A stretch of DNA of 43,362 nucleotides from an uncultured Mediterranea sp. GTDB lineage: Bacteria > Bacteroidota > Bacteroidia > Bacteroidales > Bacteroidaceae. Position numbers and translations under genes: made by a program. Location: contig CAMGIP010000005.1 in NCBI GenBank assembly GCA_946056155.1, positions 1-43,362 on the forward strand, read 5' to 3'. Shown here one piece after another: positions 28,810 to 37,459 of this stretch. How positions within the stretch are numbered: the first letter of the stretch is position 1; every line of letters begins with the position of its first letter. The notes under the pieces are model-generated. The model saw only the letters and a program-made list of their open reading frames with translations. It had not been told where the DNA came from and did no database searches.

Positions 28810-28878
28810 GTAAGATTAATAATCTTACAGCAGTAGGATTAATAATCATACTTCCTCAAGATTATTAATCTTATCGCC
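28810..28878. repeat. Three tandem 23-bp units, each carrying a GATTA-N-TAATC palindrome
   Basis: gtaagattaataatcttacagca / gtaggattaataatcatacttcc / tcaagattattaatcttatcgcc; dyad centres at 28819, 28842 and 28865. Confidence 0.9.
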
Positions 28879-29016
28879 AAGTAAGCTATCTTCATGGAGT
28901 ATCTTTATTGTCTTCTGCCGGATAATGGACTAGTTTGCCAAGGAAAACCTAACAAGTATGAAGATGGATTGATTTGGAATATTGCCGCCCAGGGAAGAGG
29001 TCATCCCTTCTTGAAC

Positions 29017-29053
29017 AAAAAAGACGTTACGCGCCCGAAAGCAACGTAACGTC
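29017..29053 (-). terminator. Intrinsic terminator downstream of tRNA-Gln (minus strand)
   Basis: GACGTTACG / CGTAACGTC 9-bp stem; on the minus strand it is followed by TTTTTTG. Confidence 0.75.
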
Positions 29054-29075
29054 CAAAGAAAGGGGGAAGGGGATG

Positions 29076-29146
29076 TTGGACTACCAGGACTCGAACCTGG
29101 GCAAACAGAACCAAAACCTGTTGTGCTACCATTACACCATAGTCCA
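29076..29146 (-). tRNA. tRNA-Gln (anticodon TTG)
   Basis: Minus strand TGGACTATGGTGTAATGGTAGCACAACAGGTTTTGGTTCTGTTTGCCCAGGTTCGAGTCCTGGTAGTCCAA folds as a cloverleaf with TTG anticodon. Confidence 0.95.
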
Positions 29147-29208
29147 AACTTGGGGCTTTCTGTTAAAAAGCGGTGCAAAGATAGGGTGTTGAATCCACAT
29201 TAACAAAT

Positions 29209-29245
29209 AAATGGCCCACTTTTTTATGAAAGCGGGCCATTTTTA
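29209..29245 (-). terminator. Terminator-like hairpin after tyrS
   Basis: aaatggccc ... gggccattttt; 8-9 bp stem, A/T-rich on both sides. Confidence 0.65.
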
Positions 29246-29284
29246 TCTTTTGTCATCCTTTCAGGACGAACCTAAACAGACAAA

Positions 29285-30583
29285 TCACTTGGCGATAACC
29301 AGGTAGTAGTTCTTCTTGCCACGCTGTACGAGAAGATACTTACCGTCAAGCAGATCGGCTGCGGTGATGATCTGGTCAAAGGCAGAAAGTTTCTCCTTAT
29401 TGAGTGATACACCGCCACCCTGTACCAGCTTGCGCATCTCACCTTTGGAAGCAAACACAGCGGCATGCTCTACAAAAAGATCCACTGCCTTCACCCCTTC
29501 GTTGAGAGAATCACGACTGATTTCAAACTGGGGAACACCCTCAAATACTGCCAGCAAAGTGGGCTCATCGAGTCTCTTCAGCGCCTCGCTCGTACCGTTG
29601 CCGAAGAGGATACCCGAAGCCTCTACTGCGGCATTGTACTCCTCTTCTGAGTGTACCATGATGGTCACCTCCTTGGCCAAACGCTTCTGGAGGATGCGCA
29701 GATGGGGTGCCTCCTGATGCTGGGCTACAAGGGCATCAATCTCCTCCTTCTCGATGGAGGTGAAGATCTTGATGTACTTTTCGGCATCGTCGTCGCTGAC
29801 GTTCAGCCAGAACTGGTAGAACTTATAGGGAGAGGTACGCTGGGGGTCGAGCCAGATGTTACCGCTCTCGGTCTTGCCGAACTTCTTACCGTCGGCCTTC
29901 GTGATGAGCGGACAGGTAAGTGCATAGGTCTCCACTTCGCTGCCCAACGTGCGGCGGATAAGCTCAGTACCGGTGGTCATGTTGCCCCACTGGTCATTTC
30001 CGCCCAACTGCAGTTTGCAGCCCTTATGCTGATAGAGGTAGAGGAAGTCATAACCCTGAAGGAGCTGGTAGGTAAACTCGGTGAAGGAGAGTCCGTCACG
30101 GGCCGTGCCGTTCAGACGCTGCTGCACGCTATCCTTGGCCATCATGTAGTTGACAGTGATATGCTTGCCCACTACGCGGGCAAAATCCAGGAAGGTGAAG
30201 TCCTTCATCCAGTCGTAGTTGTTGACCAGTTCGGCCTTGTTGGGTGCATCGGTATCGAAGTCCAGGAACTTGGCCACCTGCTTCTTGATACACTCCTGGT
30301 TGTGATAGAGGGTCTGGTCGTCCAGCAGGTTACGCTCCTGACTCTTTCCGGAGGGGTCGCCAATCATACCGGTAGCTCCGCCCACCAGGATAATTGGTTT
30401 GTGTCCACACCGCTGGAGGTGACGCAGCATCATGATGCCGCAAAGGTGTCCGATGTGAAGTGAGTCGGCTGTGGGGTCTGTACCGAGGTACGCAGTTACC
30501 ATCTCCTTTTCCAGGAGTTCTTCCGTACCCGGCATCATCTGTGCCAACATGCCTCGCCACTTGAGTTCTTCTACAAAATTCAT
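29285..30583 (-). CDS. tyrS: Tyrosyl-tRNA synthetase
   Basis: Likely start 30583 ([11 protein letters not shown]). [14 protein letters not shown] (HIGH), KFGKTESG (KMSKS-type), C-terminal S4 domain. Confidence 0.97.
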   Translation of the reverse strand: MNFVEELKWRGMLAQMMPGTEELLEKEMVTAYLGTDPTADSLHIGHLCGIMMLRHLQRCGHKPIILVGGATGMIGDPSGKSQERNLLDDQTLYHNQECIKKQVAKFLDFDTDAPNKAELVNNYDWMKDFTFLDFARVVGKHITVNYMMAKDSVQQRLNGTARDGLSFTEFTYQLLQGYDFLYLYQHKGCKLQLGGNDQWGNMTTGTELIRRTLGSEVETYALTCPLITKADGKKFGKTESGNIWLDPQRTSPYKFYQFWLNVSDDDAEKYIKIFTSIEKEEIDALVAQHQEAPHLRILQKRLAKEVTIMVHSEEEYNAAVEASGILFGNGTSEALKRLDEPTLLAVFEGVPQFEISRDSLNEGVKAVDLFVEHAAVFASKGEMRKLVQGGGVSLNKEKLSAFDQIITAADLLDGKYLLVQRGKKNYYLVIAK

Positions 30584-30657
30584 ATTGTTCTGGTATTTAA
30601 ATGATTCTTTATTTGGAGTGGGCAAAATTACGACTCTTTGCGGGAAGTACCAACTCT

Positions 30658-31305
30658 TCACGCGGGAAAAAAGAGTTTTTGCACGTTTTCACCGATAATC
30701 CGGTGGAGCGACTCGACTGTTTCACCCTTCAGACGGGCCACTTCGGCATAAAGGGTATGGATATCTTCCTCACTTTCATCACTCTCAAGCAGCAGGCGGT
30801 CGAGCGGAGTGGAGCGTACAGCCAGCGGATTGAACCTATGGCCGTAGGAGAGATAGAGGCCATGCCTGCAGTACTGCTCTGCAGCCTGAGGCTTGCCGCG
30901 GAAACCGTGGATAATCCAGGGCATCTGAGGAGAGAGTCTCCGATAGGAGGACCACAATAGCTCTGCAGCTTTAACGGCATGTATCACCACCGGCTTACGA
31001 AACTCCTCAGCCCATGCGGCCTGCTGCTCAAAACATGACTGCTGGAGAGACAACTCTCCGCCACGCAGTGTATCATAGCCCACCTCGCCTACAGCCAACA
31101 GCTGGGGATGGGAGAGTAGCGCAGGTATCAGCGCCAGCTCCTCAGCAGCAGAGTCAGGGTGCAGAGTGTCCCAAGGGTGAAGTCCCACGGAATACCAATG
31201 GCCGGACAACGGATGAAATCCCAATGGAGAGAGGCTGACAATAGCTGTTCCCGGATATACGGGAAGGCGATGGGTATGGATGTCAATGGGGTAAACGGGG
31301 GACAT
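30658..31305 (-). CDS. TatD family hydrolase
   Basis: [44 protein letters not shown] motifs. Confidence 0.88.
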   Translation of the reverse strand: MSPVYPIDIHTHRLPVYPGTAIVSLSPLGFHPLSGHWYSVGLHPWDTLHPDSAAEELALIPALLSHPQLLAVGEVGYDTLRGGELSLQQSCFEQQAAWAEEFRKPVVIHAVKAAELLWSSYRRLSPQMPWIIHGFRGKPQAAEQYCRHGLYLSYGHRFNPLAVRSTPLDRLLLESDESEEDIHTLYAEVARLKGETVESLHRIIGENVQKLFFPA

Positions 31306-31353
31306 AGTGAGAGATTAGAGGCTTATGGAGAGAGTCTTGAAAAGAGGAAGCTG

Positions 31354-31587
31354 TCAAGGTACCGGATCATATCCAGAACCTCCCCAGGGATTGCAACGGA
31401 GGATGCGCCAGATGGCGAGGCAGAGTCCCTTGAAGGGACCATGCTTCTTCACCGCCTCCACCGCATACTGCGAGCAGGTCGGGGTAAAGCGACAACAGGG
31501 ACCCAACAAGGGGGAGATGCAACGCTGATAGAAGTAAATGGGATAGAGCAACATCAGCTCCAGCAGATGCAACAACTTCTTCTTCAT
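31354..31587 (-). CDS. yidD: Membrane protein insertion efficiency factor YidD
   Basis: [57 protein letters not shown]. Confidence 0.96.
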   Translation of the reverse strand: MKKKLLHLLELMLLYPIYFYQRCISPLLGPCCRFTPTCSQYAVEAVKKHGPFKGLCLAIWRILRCNPWGGSGYDPVP

Positions 31588-31596
31588 AATCAGAGA

Positions 31597-32232
31597 CTAT
31601 TTATTCGGTAAATCCTCAGCAACCTGACCGGATGCCATCGGATTGGTTGATGCATTAGCATCGGCAGCAGCTTCCGAAACAGCAGGAGCAGTAGAAACCG
31701 CGGAAGAATCTGACGGAACAGCATCGGCAGCAACTTCCGAAACCGCAGGAGCAGTAGGCTCAGAAGCAGGAGAGACTGGAATAACAGGAGCCGACTGCAG
31801 ACGTTCGACTATCCGTTGGAGTGCTGTCTTCACCCGCTCCTCTATCAGGGAGGTGAGGACCAGCTTGTCGCTCAGATAGATGAAGGTGATGGCCACCTGA
31901 CGGCCCGAGTCCTGCAAGGTAGGAAGCAGCAACTGCTTGTTCAGCCGATAGGCCTCACGGATCTGACGCTTCACCCGGTTACGCTTCACGGCTCGCTTGA
32001 ACCGGCGCTTGGGCACACTGACCATGATGGAGGCGGCACTCTGTTGACCCTCTACCTGCATGTAAACCACGCGGAGCGGAAAGAGGGAAAAGGAACGGGA
32101 GGTGCCAGCAAACATCGCACCGATGATTTTCTTCCGGCACAGACGTTCTGACTTGTGCAACGTATGACGCAAAGGAGCTGTAGAAGCACTCTCGGAGAGA
32201 GAAGGCTGAAGAGTAGTGGAGGAGGTCATCAT
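31597..32232 (-). CDS. rnpA: Ribonuclease P protein component with an unusual Ala/Ser-rich C-terminal tail
   Basis: SVPKRRFKRAVKRNRVKRQIREAYRLNK core; tail APVIPVSPASEPTAPAVSEVAADAVPSDSSAVSTAPAVSEAAADANASTNP. Adjacent yidD supports the call. Confidence 0.94.
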   Translation of the reverse strand: MMTSSTTLQPSLSESASTAPLRHTLHKSERLCRKKIIGAMFAGTSRSFSLFPLRVVYMQVEGQQSAASIMVSVPKRRFKRAVKRNRVKRQIREAYRLNKQLLLPTLQDSGRQVAITFIYLSDKLVLTSLIEERVKTALQRIVERLQSAPVIPVSPASEPTAPAVSEVAADAVPSDSSAVSTAPAVSEAAADANASTNPMASGQVAEDLPNK

Positions 32233-32260
32233 CGGCTATATATATATCAAGGTGTATTAC

Positions 32261-32389
32261 AAAAAAAAAAAAATTTCGCACCTCTTCTCCCTGCTCCCCG
32301 AATACGGGACGAATCCAGTTTTTCCTCCCGAAGGAGGAGTCTGTCATTCGCCACAAGGGGAATAAATAGCAGAGCGCAGAGGTGCGAAA
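32261..32389 (-). ncRNA. Candidate structured small RNA or attenuator between hemD and rnpA
   Basis: Minus strand: 12-bp closing stem TTTCGCACCTCT (32389-32378) / AGAGGTGCGAAA (32285-32274), inner TCCTCC-TTCG-GGAGGA and CCCG-TATT-CGGG hairpins, then a T13 run (32273-32261). Confidence 0.55.
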
Positions 32390-32410
32390 CACAACGGAAG
32401 GAGGGAAACC

Positions 32411-33157
32411 TTACTGGTTGTTCTCCTTGAGGTAAAGGTCAAGCGCGGCCGTCATGGAGGGAGCCTTCTCCGAGGGAGCCTCCAGGTCAAGCCTAAGCCC
32501 AGCATCGCGCACCGCCTGAGCTGTAGTAGCTCCGAAGGTAGCTATCTTTACGTTGGTCTGATCAAAATTGGGGAAGTTCTTCAGCAGAGAAGCCACACCG
32601 GCAGGGCTGAAGAAGACCAACATATCATAGTCAAACTTCTCATCCTCACTGAAGGTTGTGCTCACCGTGCGGTACATCACCACCTCGTTGTGCTGTATCT
32701 TACTCTGGTCAAGTGCGTTCTTGATATCATCATTGTGCACGTCCGACAGGGGTACGAGATACTTCTCACTCTTATGTTTCAAGATGATGGGCACCAGATC
32801 TTCAAACTTACCCGTCGGTCCAAAGAAGATTTTGCGCTTGCGATACTGCACATACTTCTGGATATACAATGCAATTGTTTCGGAAACACAGAAATACTTC
32901 ATTGTTTCCGGAATAGTTACACGCAACTCGGTGCTAAGATTGAAAAAGTGGTCGATGGCATGCCTTGATGTGAAAACAATGGCAGTATGGTCAAGAATGG
33001 AGACCTTCTGCTGTCTGAATTCTTTCGGAGATAGGCTTTCCACCTTAATAAAAGGGCGAAAATCGATGTTTACGCCATACTTCTCTGCAATGTCGTAGTA
33101 AGGGGACTTATCAGAAGTCGGCTTAGGCTGCGACACTAATACTTTACTTATTTTCAA
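32411..33157 (-). CDS. hemD: Uroporphyrinogen-III synthase
   Basis: KISKVLVSQPKPTSDKSPYYDIAEKYGVNIDFRPFIKVE...; HemD-like fold motifs VFTSRHAIDHFF and FFSPAGVASLLKNFP...ATFGATTAQAVRDAGL. Confidence 0.88.
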   Translation of the reverse strand: MKISKVLVSQPKPTSDKSPYYDIAEKYGVNIDFRPFIKVESLSPKEFRQQKVSILDHTAIVFTSRHAIDHFFNLSTELRVTIPETMKYFCVSETIALYIQKYVQYRKRKIFFGPTGKFEDLVPIILKHKSEKYLVPLSDVHNDDIKNALDQSKIQHNEVVMYRTVSTTFSEDEKFDYDMLVFFSPAGVASLLKNFPNFDQTNVKIATFGATTAQAVRDAGLRLDLEAPSEKAPSMTAALDLYLKENNQ

Positions 33158-33161
33158 CGTC

Positions 33162-33899
33162 CTAATTTTTTATTATCAAACACTCGTTTAGCTGAAGGAT
33201 GCCATAAAAAAGTAATACATAGGGCATCACTTCCAGGGCGCAAAAGTACATAATTAATAGAATAACACCATAAAAATGGGCACAAAAAAGCTTTAACCAC
33301 TTGTAAAACTCCAATATTTTCACAAACAACAGGAAAATTAACGAAATCGAGAGCAAAACAGGAAGATCAAAAGCGAAATATACTTCGAGAAGAACAAAAG
33401 GGAAAAGCGCAAAACCCAGATAATAAAGTAGCGTAGAATAGGATTCTATCCAGAGTTCAACCTTTTCCCTGTCAAAAAATATCCATCCAATCAGAGAATA
33501 TGCCAACCACTTCAATACCACATAGAGCATGCAGATGGCAAAGTAGATGGCCAGCAGAAGAAGCGAGGAGTGCTGGACGATGAGCTCAGGAGTGGTCTCC
33601 AAGAAGATGCAAAAGAGAAGGATAGCACAGAGCATACAGGTCTGTAGGGTCAGCAGGAGCAGACTCCGCATGTCTGAGGCTGTGGAGGTAGAAAAGATGC
33701 TGGTGCGCTGACGGTGAAGGAGGAAGTCTTTAATGAGCTGGAGCAGAAACTTCCGATTGCGTGAGAGCACAAAAGATGATAAGAAAAAACAACAGACCAG
33801 GATGATGGAGACCCCGTCATCCAAACGGGGAGTATAGGAACGGGGAATGCCGGCTACTCCGGACAGCAACAGGGAAACCATAGACATCAACATCATCAT
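33162..33899 (-). CDS. DUF4271 family membrane protein
   Basis: Multi-TM protein between hemD and a LOG-like gene, the arrangement I associate with DUF4271 in Bacteroidetes; its start overlaps the upstream stop (ATGA). Confidence 0.75.
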   Translation of the reverse strand: MMMLMSMVSLLLSGVAGIPRSYTPRLDDGVSIILVCCFFLSSFVLSRNRKFLLQLIKDFLLHRQRTSIFSTSTASDMRSLLLLTLQTCMLCAILLFCIFLETTPELIVQHSSLLLLAIYFAICMLYVVLKWLAYSLIGWIFFDREKVELWIESYSTLLYYLGFALFPFVLLEVYFAFDLPVLLSISLIFLLFVKILEFYKWLKLFCAHFYGVILLIMYFCALEVMPYVLLFYGILQLNECLIIKN

Positions 33900-34477
33900 A
33901 TGGCAGCAAATTTACGTACGGAGGCATCCCACTGGGGCGTGGAAAAGAGCATCTCCACCGCCTCATCTGCCGTGGAGGCTACCCGCCAGATATCAGCATG
34001 CTGCAACCGCATGAAATGTTCATCTACTGCCCGATGCAGCATCTCAAGCAGAGGCTGAAAATAGCCGTTGGTGTTGAGCAGGATGATGGGATTGAGGTAG
34101 AGGCCCAACTGCTTCCAGGTGATCACCTCAAGCAGTTCCTCTAAAGTACCGCATCCTCCCGGTAACGCAATGACCGCATCACTCAGCCGGGCCATGGTCT
34201 GCTTCCGTTCATGCATATCAGAGACTATCCGCAGTTCGGTCATGCCCTGATGGTGCCATCCCTGCTCTACCATGAAGCGGGGAATCACACCAATGGCCTC
34301 GCCTCCACCCTGTAACACCGCATCGGTCACAGCAGCCATCAGCCCCATATTGCCGGCACCGTTGACCAACCGGAGTTGTCGCTCTGCCAGCAATGTGCCC
34401 AACCGGCGGGCTGCTTCGAAATAGGCCTCATCTATCTTGGTACTGGAGGCGCTGAACACACATACACTCTTTATCAT
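33896..34477 (-). CDS. LOG family (TIGR00730) Rossmann-fold nucleotide hydrolase
   Basis: LVNGAGNMGLMAAVTDAVL, MHERKQTMARLSDAVIALPGGCGTLEELLEVITWKQLG. Confidence 0.93.
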   Translation of the reverse strand: MIKSVCVFSASSTKIDEAYFEAARRLGTLLAERQLRLVNGAGNMGLMAAVTDAVLQGGGEAIGVIPRFMVEQGWHHQGMTELRIVSDMHERKQTMARLSDAVIALPGGCGTLEELLEVITWKQLGLYLNPIILLNTNGYFQPLLEMLHRAVDEHFMRLQHADIWRVASTADEAVEMLFSTPQWDASVRKFAAI

Positions 34478-34668
34478 AACTCTTCTTTAGTTCGTTATCT
34501 ACGGGTTATGCCGCACTTTTGTCAGCAAAATTGCGACAAAATTAGGGTTTTTACAAATAAGTAGCAACTTAGATGTACAATAAACCCAGAGATTTTGTAA
34601 TTTCGCACCGAGAATCATTCAAAATGAATGGAGCGAACCCGAAAACAAAAATCAAGAACCCAAACAAT

Positions 34669-36255
34669 ATGGTAAGAAAGTTCGATTTCCTCGTCATCGG
34701 CTCGGGTATTGCCGGTATGAGCTTTGCACTTAAAGTGGCAGAGAAGGGCAGCGTGGCCCTCATCTGCAAAGCGGGCCTGGAAGAGGCCAACACCTATTTT
34801 GCTCAAGGAGGCATTGCCTCGGTAACCAATCTGAAGGTGGACAACTTCGACAAGCACATCGAAGACACCATGATAGCCGGAGACTGGATCAGCGACCGGG
34901 CAGCTGTAGAGAAGGTGGTCAAGGGAGCTCCTGCCCAAATAGAGGAGCTGATACGCTGGGGTGTGAATTTCGACAAGAAGGAGGATGGTGAGTTTGACCT
35001 CCATAAAGAGGGGGGACATAGCGAATTCCGCATCCTGCATCACAAAGACAATACGGGTGCCGAAATACAGACCAGCCTCATCGAAACGGTGAAGCAGCAT
35101 CCCAACATCACGGTCTTTACCAACCACTATGCGGTGGAGATCATCACGCAACACCATCTGGGAATCATCGTCACCCGCCACAAACAGGGCATCAAATGCT
35201 ACGGTGCCTATGTGCTCAACGAAGAGACAGGACAGGTGGATACCTTCCTTTCGAAGGTTACGGTCATGGCTACCGGCGGTTGTGAGGCGGTCTATCGCCA
35301 TACCACCAATCCGCTCGTGGCTACGGGCGACGGCATAGCGATGGTCTATCGTGCCAAAGGTGCCGTGCAGGACATGGAGTTCATCCAGTTCCACCCCACT
35401 GCACTCTACCACCCGGGCGACCGTCCATCCTTCCTCATCACAGAGGCTATGCGCGGCTACGGTGGTGTGCTCCGTACCCTCGACGGCAAGGAGTTTATGC
35501 AGAAGTATGACCCGCGCCTCTCGTTGGCTCCGCGCGACATCGTGGCCCGCGCCATCGACAATGAGATGAAACAACGTGGTGAAGACCACGTACTGCTTGA
35601 CGTTACCCACAAGGATCCTGAAGAGACCAAACGCCACTTCCCCAATATCTACAAGAAGTGCCTGAGCATAGGCATCGACATCACCAAGGAGTGCATTCCT
35701 GTGGCTCCTGCCGCACACTACCTCTGCGGAGGCATCAAGGTGGATTTGGACGGACAGAGCAGCATACGCCGACTCTATGCCATCGGCGAATGCAGCTGCA
35801 CGGGACTCCACGGAGGCAACCGACTGGCCAGCAACTCGCTCATTGAGGCCATTGTCTATGCAGATGCCGCAGCCAAACACTCCATCAGCGTGATGGACCG
35901 CTACGACTTCAACGAGGATGTACCCGAATGGAACGATGAGGGCACCATCTCTACCGAAGAGCGCATCCTCATCACACAGAGCATGAAGGAGGTGAACCAG
36001 ATTATGGAGGCCTACGTAGGTATCGTACGCAGCAACGTGCGTCTGACCCGTGCCTGGAACCGGTTGGACATCCTCTTTGAGGAGACCGAACGGCTCTTCA
36101 AGCGCAGCAAGGCAACCCGCGAGCTGTGCGAACTGCGCAACATGATCAATGTGGGATACCTCATCACCAAACAGGCCATGGAGCGCAAAGAGAGCCGGGG
36201 CCTACACTACACCATCGACTATCCGCGTGCCGATGCAGAGGAGAAGAAGGGATAA
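34669..36255 (+). CDS. nadB: L-aspartate oxidase
   Basis: ORF 34573-36255; likely start 34669 (MVRKFDFLVIGSGIAGMSFALKVAEKG). FAQGGIASV, EFIQFHPTALY, GGNRLASNSLIEAIVYA. Confidence 0.95.
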   Translation: MVRKFDFLVIGSGIAGMSFALKVAEKGSVALICKAGLEEANTYFAQGGIASVTNLKVDNFDKHIEDTMIAGDWISDRAAVEKVVKGAPAQIEELIRWGVNFDKKEDGEFDLHKEGGHSEFRILHHKDNTGAEIQTSLIETVKQHPNITVFTNHYAVEIITQHHLGIIVTRHKQGIKCYGAYVLNEETGQVDTFLSKVTVMATGGCEAVYRHTTNPLVATGDGIAMVYRAKGAVQDMEFIQFHPTALYHPGDRPSFLITEAMRGYGGVLRTLDGKEFMQKYDPRLSLAPRDIVARAIDNEMKQRGEDHVLLDVTHKDPEETKRHFPNIYKKCLSIGIDITKECIPVAPAAHYLCGGIKVDLDGQSSIRRLYAIGECSCTGLHGGNRLASNSLIEAIVYADAAAKHSISVMDRYDFNEDVPEWNDEGTISTEERILITQSMKEVNQIMEAYVGIVRSNVRLTRAWNRLDILFEETERLFKRSKATRELCELRNMINVGYLITKQAMERKESRGLHYTIDYPRADAEEKKG

Positions 36256-36329
36256 CCCTACGTTTCACAAGTGATAAACTGGCTCAAAGTTAACAATTTG
36301 ACAAGTTGACGAGACATCAGAAAACAATA

Positions 36330-36373
36330 ACGACCCGGCAGGAGAATCGGAAAATCGGTTCCTGCCGGGTCGT
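36330..36373. terminator. Strong hairpin between convergent nadB and rubrerythrin
   Basis: Perfect 14-bp stem acgacccggcagga / tcctgccgggtcgt with a 16-nt loop. Confidence 0.7.
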
Positions 36374-36454
36374 AATGTATAGCTATGCTTGTTAACTTGT
36401 CAATTGAAATACAACTCGTTAACGGGTCAACTCAATTATAAATTAAAAATTGAA

Positions 36455-37033
36455 TCACATATTGGTCTTCTTCACCTCGAAGTAAGCCTGCGGATGCAGA
36501 CAAGCGGGGCAGAGTTCAGGAGCCTCCTTGCCTTCATAGATGAATCCACAGTTGCGGCACTGCCAAACCACTACCTCATCCTTAGCAAACACCTTACCGG
36601 CTTCGATGTTCTTCACGAAAGCCAAGTAACGCTCTTCGTGACCCTTTTCAGCCACAGCAATGTTGCGGTACATGGTGGCAATTTCGGGGAATCCCTCTTC
36701 ATCGGCAATATCAGCAAACTTGGGATAATCCAGCGTCCACTCCTCGTTTTCACCGGCAGCAGCAGCCTTCAGGTTGTCCAATGTCTTTCCGATAACACCA
36801 GCGGGATAGCAAGCGGTGATTTCCACACAGCCACCTTCCAGCCACTTGAACATACGCTTGGCGTGCTCCTTCTCCTGATCAGCCGTCTCCGTGAAGATAG
36901 CAGCAATCTGCTCGTAACCTTCCTTCTTAGCTACACTGGCAAAGTAGGTGTAGCGGTTGCGTGCTTGTGATTCACCGGCAAACGATGTCAACAGATTCTT
37001 CTCAGTTCTTGTTCCTTTGATGCTCTTGCTCAT
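36455..37033 (-). CDS. rbr: Rubrerythrin
   Basis: SIKGTRTEKNLLTSFAGESQARNRYTYFA N-terminal ferritin-like domain; C-terminal rubredoxin CRNCGFIYEGKEAPELCPACLHPQAYF. Confidence 0.97.
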   Translation of the reverse strand: MSKSIKGTRTEKNLLTSFAGESQARNRYTYFASVAKKEGYEQIAAIFTETADQEKEHAKRMFKWLEGGCVEITACYPAGVIGKTLDNLKAAAAGENEEWTLDYPKFADIADEEGFPEIATMYRNIAVAEKGHEERYLAFVKNIEAGKVFAKDEVVVWQCRNCGFIYEGKEAPELCPACLHPQAYFEVKKTNM

Positions 37034-37086
37034 AATTCTTTCTATTATTAATTAAGGGTTAATACTTCTTTTTTCTTTTCGCTCTG

Positions 37087-37119
37087 CAAATATAACGAAT
37101 AAATTGTAATCATTACAAT
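37087..37119 (-). promoter_or_regulatory. Rubrerythrin promoter overlapped by a Fur/PerR-like 7-1-7 palindrome
   Basis: Minus strand: -7 TATATTTG (37094-37087); palindrome ATTGTAAT-C/G-ATTACAAT at 37103-37119 contains the -33 TTG. Confidence 0.6.
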
Positions 37120-37318
37120 ATTATTAATAAAAATTCCGCCCAAGATATACTTTTAACTATTAATTAACCAAAAGAGGAGCTAAAACCTCCTTGCTAAAGG
37201 GTGGAGAAGGAGCTTTTGACCCCCTTGATAACCTCTGAAGGCAGCCCCAGATGAAACTTTACAGGGCTCAAATAGGTAAAAACGGCAGATGAATAGTCGA
37301 TATTCCACACTTTTTGAT

Positions 37319-37326
37319 TAATTTTG
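37319..37326 (+). promoter_or_regulatory. Bacteroides-type -7 box (TAATTTTG) upstream of the SulP gene
   Basis: TAnnTTTG match; implies a leader of about 120 nt. Confidence 0.5.
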
Positions 37327-37459
37327 CAGCCGATAACAAATACACCACGGTTTTTTTCCCTGTTTCTCTCCCCGTGACCGAGGAAGCAGCGTGCTTCGCA
37401 ACGTGCCGCCGGGAAGGAGCGAGAGCCGGGGTCATCACACGTAAAAAGATTGTATTGGA

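Noticed and set aside
28930-29178. 82-aa minus-strand ORF
   Set aside because: Overlaps the whole tRNA-Gln gene.
34615-35880. 421-aa minus-strand ORF
   Set aside because: Complete shadow of nadB, which has clear family motifs.
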